5,089 nucleotides of DNA from Chitinophagaceae bacterium (GTDB taxonomy: Bacteria; Bacteroidota; Bacteroidia; Chitinophagales; Chitinophagaceae). Position numbers and translations under genes: made by a program. Location: assembly GCA_947472635.1 (NCBI GenBank), contig CANJDY010000230.1, forward strand, positions 1 to 5,089. The letters are read 5' to 3'. The notes beneath the pieces are model-generated. The model was not told the DNA's origin, made no database searches, and saw only the letters and a program-made list of their open reading frames with translations. The number at the start of each line of letters is the position of its first letter. Positions within the stretch are counted from its first letter, which is position 1. This document shows, one piece after another, positions 1-5,089 of the stretch.

Positions 1-1217
1 ACGAGTTCATGAATTTGGAAGGCGACAAGATGAGTACCAGTCGTGGCTGGAGCATTGAAATGGATGACTACATCAATGATTTTGTGAAGAAGGAAAATGG
101 GGGCGACCAAATGGTGGATGCCCTGCGATATTATTTAACAGCAATTGCTCCTGAAACGAAAGACAGCGAATTTACTTGGAAGGGATTTCAAGATTCCGTC
201 AAAGGTGAGTTGGTAGATGTTTTTGGAAATTTTGTGAACAGGGCCTTTGTGCTCATGCATAAATTGTGCAAGGGAAAAGTGCCGCCCCTTCATGCAGATA
301 TTGTTGATGATGCAGATAGAACTTTGTTTACTGAAATCGCCAATGCCAAACTACGCATAGAAAAATTGCTAGATGGCTATAAATTCAGAGATGCATTATA
401 TGAAGTGGTTGACCTAGCCAGAAAGGGAAATAAATACATGCAGGATAAGCAACCATGGATTGTTGCCAAGCAACTCGGCGATAATGGGCAACCTACGCCT
501 GAAGCGCAAAAGAGTATTGACAACTGCTTGCATCTCTCTTTACAGTTGACCGCTAATCTTGCAGTATTTGTAAATCCCTTCCTTCCATTTGCAGCCAAAA
601 AAATGTGCCATATGATGAAGGTGGTAGATAAAATACTGGATTGGGAAAATGCTGGATCTTCTAAATTATTGAGTGTTGGGTATTCATTGAGAGAACCCCA
701 ATTGTTGTTTAGAAAAATAGAGGATTCGGAGGTGGCGGAGCAGGTTGAAAAATTAAAATTAAAAAGCCAACAAATTAAAATGGACAATGAAAAGAATCAA
801 CCAGCAGCTCCCACTAATGCTGTTGAAATAAAAGCCTCACCGGATTCATCAGAAGGGCTGGCTTTGAAAACAGCCGATGAGAAGGTTTTTGCTGAAATTA
901 ATTTTGATGATTTTTCCAAGATAGCCCTAAAAGTAGGAACTATTTTATCTGCTGAAAAAGTTGCCAAAGCAGATAAATTATTAAAGCTAGAAGTAGACAT
1001 GGGAATTGAAGTGCGTACCATCGTAAGTGGTATTGCCCTGCATTTTTCCCCAGAAGATATTATCGGCAAGCAAGTGGTAGTGGTGGCCAATCTAGCACCT
1101 CGGAAAATGAGGGGAATTGAAAGCAATGGAATGATTTTGATGGCGGAAGACAAATCAGGTAAACTTCATTTTGTGAGCCCCTCCACTGTAATTGAAAGTG
1201 GAAGTGGGGTGAGTTAA
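1..1217 (+). CDS. metG: Methionyl-tRNA synthetase, C-terminal part (5' end outside the window)
   Basis: Cytoplasmic class I enzyme that attaches methionine to initiator and elongator tRNA-Met using ATP. The frame is already open at the left edge (first whole codon at base 3), so the ATG at 9 is internal; its residue numbering is used here. Seen: the KMSKS-type loop as KMSTS at residues 7-11, then the helical anticodon-binding domain at about 15-250. Asn74 and Arg78 (GNFVNR) and Trp150 (QPWIVAKQ) match the E. coli anticodon-reading residues Asn391, Arg395 and Trp461. A Lys/Ala-rich linker (about 255-293) leads to a C-terminal OB-fold tRNA-binding domain of the Trbp111/EMAP-II type (294-402), with VSGIA and VANLAPRKMRG as hallmarks. 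The Rossmann catalytic core with the HIGH motif, roughly 330 residues by comparison with the 677-residue E. coli enzyme, lies upstream. Thr replaces the second Lys of KMSKS. A terminator follows the gene. The identification is secure. Confidence 0.97.
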   Translation, partial: EFMNLEGDKMSTSRGWSIEMDDYINDFVKKENGGDQMVDALRYYLTAIAPETKDSEFTWKGFQDSVKGELVDVFGNFVNRAFVLMHKLCKGKVPPLHADIVDDADRTLFTEIANAKLRIEKLLDGYKFRDALYEVVDLARKGNKYMQDKQPWIVAKQLGDNGQPTPEAQKSIDNCLHLSLQLTANLAVFVNPFLPFAAKKMCHMMKVVDKILDWENAGSSKLLSVGYSLREPQLLFRKIEDSEVAEQVEKLKLKSQQIKMDNEKNQPAAPTNAVEIKASPDSSEGLALKTADEKVFAEINFDDFSKIALKVGTILSAEKVAKADKLLKLEVDMGIEVRTIVSGIALHFSPEDIIGKQVVVVANLAPRKMRGIESNGMILMAEDKSGKLHFVSPSTVIESGSGVS

Positions 1218-1316
1218 TATACTGCAACCTGCTCCAAACAAGCATTTTTAATGCGCTGGGTTATTTGTTCAACAATGCTTTTATAAAATTTTAGCATAGC
1301 GGGTTTGCCCGATAAT

Positions 1317-1347
1317 AACAGGCTTTTAGGGCCTGTTTTTATTTTTT
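1317..1347 (+). terminator. Intrinsic terminator downstream of metG
   Basis: A perfect 7-bp stem (AACAGGC at 1317-1323 paired with GCCTGTT at 1331-1337) encloses a 7-base loop. It runs straight into a T-rich tract (1336-1347, with one A at 1341). Stem, loop size and T-tract fit a Rho-independent terminator on the + strand. It lies 99 bases after the metG stop and 92 bases before the next start, so it separates metG from the beta-oxidation gene. The arrangement is not convincingly bidirectional, because the bases before the left arm are not a clean A-tract. The rest of the intergenic region (1218-1439) is A/T-rich, with no gene or clear promoter that I can support. Confidence 0.8.
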
Positions 1348-1439
1348 ATGATGCTTTTAGAAAAAGGCTTAATTTCGGATAATGAAAATAGTTGTTTAAC
1401 TAACTAATTTCTCAACCCTATTGGGATAAAACAATCATT

Positions 1440-3824
1440 ATGCAAAGAATTATAAAAAAAGTGGCCGTATTGGGAAGTGGTGTTATGGGAAGTAGAATTG
1501 CCTGTCATTTTGCAGGTATCGGTCTGCAGGTATTGTTATTGGATATGTTATCACCTGCTGCCGATGCTGAAAAGGCATCCACTGCCCAGCGAAACCAAAT
1601 AGTGAATGACGCACTAACAGCTGCCTTAAAATCCAACCCCTCGCCAGTTTTTTCCAAAGACGTTGCAAAGCGGATTAAGACGGGAAATTTTACGGATAAT
1701 ATGAAAGATATTGTTTCCTATGATTGGATAATTGAAGTGGTGGTGGAAAGGCTAGACATCAAACAATCCATTTTTTCTGAAGTGGAAAAATTTCGTACCC
1801 CCGGCACTTTAATTACTTCCAATACATCCGGTATTCCCATTCATCTGATGACAGTAGGAAGAAGTGCTGATTTTAAAAAGCATTTTTGCGGTACTCATTT
1901 TTTTAATCCTCCTCGCTATTTGAGGTTACTAGAAATTATACCTACTCCAGACACAGATCCGGAAGTAGTTGCTTTTTTAATGCAGTATGGAGATTTATTT
2001 TTGGGTAAAACAACGGTACTGTGTAAGGATACGCCGGCTTTTATTGCTAACCGTATTGGCGTATTTGGTATGATGGCCATTATGAATACCATGGAAAAAC
2101 TGCAATTGACCATTGATGAAATTGATGCGTTGACTGGGCCAATTATTGGCAGACCTAAATCTGCTACTTTTAGAACGGCGGATGTGGTAGGGATTGATAC
2201 GTTGGTAAAAGTGGCCAATGGGGTATTTGAGAATTGTCTGCAAGATGAGGCTAGGGATCAATTTGTGATTCCTGCTTGGTTGAGTAAAATGGTGGAAAAT
2301 AAATGGTTGGGTGATAAAACGAAACAAGGTTTTTTCAAGAAAATGCCTCCATCCGAAAAGGGTGAAAAGCTAATCCATGTGTTGAACCTAGCTACAATGG
2401 AATATGAGCCGCGTAAAAAGCCAAAATTTGCGACTTTGGAAGCTGCCAAGCCTATTGATGATTTAAAAACAAGAATCAAGGCGCTTTGTGCCGGTACGGA
2501 TAAGGCGGGAGAGTTTTATCGGCTATTTCATTATAATCTATTTGCTTATATCTCTCATAGGGTACCGGAAATTTCGGATGAATTATACAGGCTGGATGAT
2601 GGCATGATGGCTGGATTTGGCTGGGAGATTGGCGCATTTGAAAGTTGGGATGTGTTGGGGGTTGCTAAAACCTTGGCTGCAATGAAAGACGCAGGATATA
2701 AAATTGCACCTTGGGTGGAAGAGATGTTAGCTGCTGGAATCAACAGTTTTTATAAATTGGAAAATGGTAAGCGCTTATTCTATGACATTCCAACTAAGTC
2801 CTATAAAGAAATGCCTGGAGGAACAGCATTTATTGTGATGAAAAATTTTGTTGGACAAACTGTTTGGAAAAATAGTGCATGCCGTACCTATCATTTGGGG
2901 GATGACGTGCTTGGTTTAGAGTGGTATACCAAAATGGGTAGTATTGGAGGAGAAGTGCTGGAAGGAATTCAAAAATCCATTTCATTGGCCGAGGAAAAAT
3001 TCAAAGGCTTGGTGATTGCTAACGAGGGAGCCAATTTTAGTGCCGGAGCCAATGTAGGTATGATATTTATGTTGGCGATTGAGCAGGATTATGATGAGAT
3101 CGATATGGCAATTCGGATGTTTCAAAATACGATGATGCGGGTACGCTATTCCGGAATTCCGGTTGTATTGGCACCTCATGGATTGGCTTTGGGTGGGGGA
3201 TGTGAAATTTGTTTGCACGCCGATAAAGTAATTGCTGCAGCCGAAACGTACACCGGTTTGGTGGAGGTAGGCATTGGGGTAATTCCTGGAGGCGGGGGTA
3301 CTAAAGAATTTGTTTTGCGGGCTGCTGATGAAACCCATGATGGTGAGGTGGATACGATCACGCTGCAAAATCGATTCCTTGCCATTGCTACCGCTAAGGT
3401 GGCTACTTCTGCACAGGAAGCATACGATTTGGGTATTTACAGAAAAGGAAAAGACGCAGTGAGTATGAACCTAGGTCGAAGAATCGCAGAAGGAAAAAAT
3501 GCGGTTATTAGTTTGTATGAAGAGGGATATGTAATGCCGGTACAACGTACAGATATTAAGGTATTGGGTCGGGGAGCTTTGGGTGCCATGCTAGCAGGTA
3601 TCAATGGTATGCGGCTGGGAAATTATGCCACCGAGCATGATGTAACGGTTGCTAAAAAATTGGCTTATGTAATGTGTGGAGGGGATTTAAGTGAACCTAC
3701 AATGGTTAGCGAACAATATCTATTGGATCTTGAAAGAGAGGCTTTCTTGAGTCTTACGGGAGAAAAGAAAACCCTGGAAAGAATTCAAAGCGTGCTGAAA
3801 ACTGGTAGGCCTCTAAGGAATTAA
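1440..3824 (+). CDS. fadN: Bifunctional 3-hydroxyacyl-CoA dehydrogenase / enoyl-CoA hydratase, FadN type
   Basis: Cytoplasmic beta-oxidation enzyme predicted to hydrate trans-2-enoyl-CoA and then oxidise L-3-hydroxyacyl-CoA with NAD+. The N-terminal NAD-binding Rossmann domain (about 6-190) has GSGVMG at 12-17 and the ribose-binding Asp35. Ser130 (SNTS), His153 (HFFNPP), Glu165 and Asn204 (FIANR) match the human short-chain dehydrogenase catalytic set Ser137, His158, Glu170 and Asn208. Two dehydrogenase C-terminal helical domains follow (about 195-300 and 358-430, the second with GFGWEIGAFE). The crotonase domain (about 460-690) has the oxyanion-hole segment FSAGAN (533-538), GLALGGGCE with catalytic Glu589, and second catalytic Glu609 before PGGGGT. 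Both active sites therefore look intact. This domain order is that of B. subtilis FadN (about 790 residues), the reverse of E. coli FadB/FadJ. The start at 1440 puts the dinucleotide fold at the usual distance from the N-terminus; no Shine-Dalgarno is visible. No thiolase or acyl-CoA dehydrogenase is adjacent in this window. The symbol is by resemblance to FadN. Confidence 0.93.
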   Translation: MQRIIKKVAVLGSGVMGSRIACHFAGIGLQVLLLDMLSPAADAEKASTAQRNQIVNDALTAALKSNPSPVFSKDVAKRIKTGNFTDNMKDIVSYDWIIEVVVERLDIKQSIFSEVEKFRTPGTLITSNTSGIPIHLMTVGRSADFKKHFCGTHFFNPPRYLRLLEIIPTPDTDPEVVAFLMQYGDLFLGKTTVLCKDTPAFIANRIGVFGMMAIMNTMEKLQLTIDEIDALTGPIIGRPKSATFRTADVVGIDTLVKVANGVFENCLQDEARDQFVIPAWLSKMVENKWLGDKTKQGFFKKMPPSEKGEKLIHVLNLATMEYEPRKKPKFATLEAAKPIDDLKTRIKALCAGTDKAGEFYRLFHYNLFAYISHRVPEISDELYRLDDGMMAGFGWEIGAFESWDVLGVAKTLAAMKDAGYKIAPWVEEMLAAGINSFYKLENGKRLFYDIPTKSYKEMPGGTAFIVMKNFVGQTVWKNSACRTYHLGDDVLGLEWYTKMGSIGGEVLEGIQKSISLAEEKFKGLVIANEGANFSAGANVGMIFMLAIEQDYDEIDMAIRMFQNTMMRVRYSGIPVVLAPHGLALGGGCEICLHADKVIAAAETYTGLVEVGIGVIPGGGGTKEFVLRAADETHDGEVDTITLQNRFLAIATAKVATSAQEAYDLGIYRKGKDAVSMNLGRRIAEGKNAVISLYEEGYVMPVQRTDIKVLGRGALGAMLAGINGMRLGNYATEHDVTVAKKLAYVMCGGDLSEPTMVSEQYLLDLEREAFLSLTGEKKTLERIQSVLKTGRPLRN

Positions 3825-3891
3825 AATACAGTTTGCCGAAAATGTTGTCTGACTTTTTATTGCATTCAAAAACTAACTATTCATTCGTAGT

Positions 3892-4779
3892 ATGTCAATT
3901 CTTTCTATAGAAAATATCCACAAAAATTACGGGTCGGTACAGGCCTTGAAGGGGGTGAGTTTTAATGTGCCCAAAGGGTCAGTTTTTGGAATACTGGGTC
4001 CTAACGGTAGCGGCAAAACGACTATGTTAGGGATCATTATGGATATATTAAAACCAACTTCAGGCACTTATAAATTGTTGGGTGAAGTTCCGAGTGAAAT
4101 ACATCGAAGGCAAATAGGGACATTTTTAGAAACCCCCAATTTTTATCATTACTTATCGGCCGAACGAAATTTACATATTGCAGCGGCAATTAAAGGTAGG
4201 GGGGTAGAAGATATTCCTAGGGTATTGGAAATGGTCAATCTTACGCATAGAAAAAAATCTCGATTTAGTACTTTTTCTTTGGGAATGAAACAGCGACTTG
4301 CAATTGCTTCCTGCCTATTGGGGAATCCTTCAGTGTTGATTTTAGATGAACCGACCAATGGATTAGATCCTGTGGGTATTGCTGAAATAAGGGCGCTGAT
4401 TAAAAAATTACAATTAGAAGGTACCACCATCATTATGGCAAGTCATTTATTGGATGAGGTAGAAAAAGTGTGTACCCATGTGGCGATATTAAAAAAGGGT
4501 GAACTAGTGGCTACCGGCGGTGTAAATGAAATTTTGGCCAATGAAGATATAGTAGAAATTGGCGCAGCTAATTTATCCGCATTGCAATTGTCTGTTGAGC
4601 AATTTTCCGGTTATACTAGCATGAAGGTGGAAGACAACCTGATACAGCTTTTTTATCCCATCGGGACTATCAATCTAGAAGGGATTAACCGACACTTTTT
4701 TAATGAAGGTATTGTGTTGAATCATTTGCAGTTAAAAAGAAAAAGTTTGGAGTCAAAGTTTATGGAATTAACGAATTAA
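3892..4779 (+). CDS. ABC transporter ATP-binding protein, BcrA/LanF-like (E-loop) type
   Basis: Cytoplasmic ATPase subunit that would power an ABC-2 type membrane exporter. The nucleotide-binding domain fills residues 1-215: Walker A GPNGSGKTT (36-44), signature FSLGMKQRL (128-136, SLGMK in place of the classical LSGGQ), Walker B VLILDEP with catalytic Glu153, D-loop GLDP (157-160), and switch His185 (ASHLLDE). At the Q-loop the sequence reads FLETPNFY, with Glu80 where most ABC ATPases have Gln. This E-loop is known from lantibiotic-immunity and bacitracin-type ATPases (LanF, BcrA). The C-terminal 80 residues are the variable accessory region of this family. The length of 295 residues is normal. 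The start gives a standard N-terminus (ILSIENIHKNYG) but has no Shine-Dalgarno. The permease begins 15 bases downstream, so the two form one transport unit. The substrate cannot be read from the sequence; peptide-antibiotic export or self-protection is one inference, and other exported substrates are equally possible. Confidence 0.95.
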   Translation: MSILSIENIHKNYGSVQALKGVSFNVPKGSVFGILGPNGSGKTTMLGIIMDILKPTSGTYKLLGEVPSEIHRRQIGTFLETPNFYHYLSAERNLHIAAAIKGRGVEDIPRVLEMVNLTHRKKSRFSTFSLGMKQRLAIASCLLGNPSVLILDEPTNGLDPVGIAEIRALIKKLQLEGTTIIMASHLLDEVEKVCTHVAILKKGELVATGGVNEILANEDIVEIGAANLSALQLSVEQFSGYTSMKVEDNLIQLFYPIGTINLEGINRHFFNEGIVLNHLQLKRKSLESKFMELTN

Positions 4780-4794
4780 TAATAAACCGATAAT

Positions 4795-5089
4795 ATGATC
4801 ACATTATTGAAGGTAGAGTGGCTAAAAATAAAAAATTATACTGCTTTTATTATTCTAAGCAGTTTTTTTGCCATTGGAGTGGTAACTGTTAATTATATTA
4901 TTTTTATTGTAAATAAAAATATAATTAGTCAGTCGCAGGCGGTTATTTTAACGGGAAAATTTTCGCCTTTTCAATTTGACAAAACCTGGCAAACGACTAG
5001 CTATGCTTCCGGATGGCTATTGCTATTGCCTGCTTTGATGCTAATTATTTTGATTACCAATGAATTTACATTTCGAACGCATCGTCAAA
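4795..5089 (+). CDS. ABC-2 type permease subunit, N-terminal part (runs off the right edge)
   Basis: Integral-membrane partner of the preceding ATPase. Ninety-eight codons stay open from ATG 4795 to the window end. The N-terminus MITLLKVEWLKIKNY is the short amphipathic, Lys-rich lead-in typical of ABC-2 permeases. A first hydrophobic segment follows at about residues 15-39. Next comes a polar, presumably extracytoplasmic stretch (about 40-71, containing FSPFQFDKTWQTTSY), and then a second hydrophobic segment at about 72-88. The motif NEFTFRTHRQ (89-98) resembles the conserved cytoplasmic segment after TM2 in Bacteroidota ABC-2 permeases. The start lies 15 bases after the ATPase stop, so the two genes are almost certainly one operon. 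No Shine-Dalgarno is seen. A full-length protein would be expected to have about six membrane segments; the rest is outside the window. Family membership is inferred from topology, motif and context; the substrate is unknown. Confidence 0.88.
   Translation, partial: MITLLKVEWLKIKNYTAFIILSSFFAIGVVTVNYIIFIVNKNIISQSQAVILTGKFSPFQFDKTWQTTSYASGWLLLLPALMLIILITNEFTFRTHRQ

Noticed and set aside
377..1245. Three reverse-strand open frames of 136, 118 and 61 codons over metG and just beyond it.
   Set aside because: They lie wholly or almost wholly opposite a well-supported essential gene, show no recognisable domain, and have a composition typical of antisense shadows.
1251..1286. An 11-codon + strand open frame in the intergenic region after metG.
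   Set aside because: Too short, no ribosome binding site and no leader-peptide feature such as a run of one amino acid ahead of an attenuator for a biosynthetic gene.
1242..1297. Small hairpins GCATT/AATGC (1242-1254) and ATGCT/AGCAT (1275-1297).
   Set aside because: Stems of only 5 bp, A/T-rich and without T-tracts; the stronger terminator at 1317-1347 explains transcript end formation.
1370..1425. Possible Bacteroidota promoter for fadN: TAATTTCG at 1370-1377, or TTG at 1392-1394 with TATTGGG at 1419-1425.
   Set aside because: The first candidate lacks a TTTG/TTG element at the right distance; the second has a poor -7 match and would leave almost no leader. A promoter must exist after the terminator, but I cannot place it.
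1483..3385. Several reverse-strand open frames opposite the FadN-type gene (61 to 128 codons).
   Set aside because: The + strand encodes a continuous bifunctional enzyme with all catalytic residues; the reverse frames have no motif or initiation signal of their own.
4149..4433. A 94-codon reverse-strand open frame opposite the ABC ATPase.
   Set aside because: It overlaps the Walker B region of the ATPase and is explained as the antisense shadow of that conserved sequence.
1..5089. A novel defence, mobile or CRISPR-like system.
   Set aside because: Every long open frame on the + strand is assigned to a known family. No spaced direct repeats, transposase, integrase, toxin-antitoxin pair or RNA gene is visible.

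Overview
The window is an ordinary chromosomal stretch, most likely from a Bacteroidota bacterium and plausibly near Chitinophagaceae. Four things point that way. The methionyl-tRNA synthetase carries a KMSTS loop in a GDKMSTSR context, of the kind I associate with this phylum, plus a C-terminal tRNA-binding domain. None of the starts has a recognisable Shine-Dalgarno sequence; the leaders are simply A/T-rich. The partial permease has an NEFTFRTHRQ motif like those in Bacteroidota ABC-2 permeases. The codons favour A/T at third positions. The taxonomic call is inference, since no marker gene is complete. All genes are on the + strand.

Region by region: 1-1217 is the C-terminal part of metG, cut by the left edge. 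A 222-base intergenic region follows, with a good intrinsic terminator at 1317-1347 that ends the metG transcript. 1440-3824 is a complete 794-residue bifunctional beta-oxidation enzyme of the FadN type, with hydroxyacyl-CoA dehydrogenase first and enoyl-CoA hydratase last. After a 67-base gap with no evident terminator comes an ABC transporter pair. The ATPase is at 3892-4779 and is of the BcrA/LanF-like kind, with Glu in place of the Q-loop Gln. Fifteen bases later an ABC-2 family permease starts at 4795 and runs off the right edge.

Functionally these are three separate modules: translation (charging of tRNA-Met), fatty-acid beta-oxidation (the two middle steps of the cycle), and a two-gene ABC exporter. 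The ATPase and permease are almost certainly co-transcribed and form one complex. Whether the FadN-like gene is co-transcribed with them is open. The thiolase and acyl-CoA dehydrogenase that often accompany FadN are not in the window.

I found no CRISPR array, tRNA, rRNA, insertion sequence, phage gene or defence system, and no sign of an undescribed system. The findings listed are modest and mostly concern family-level residue variants and gene context.
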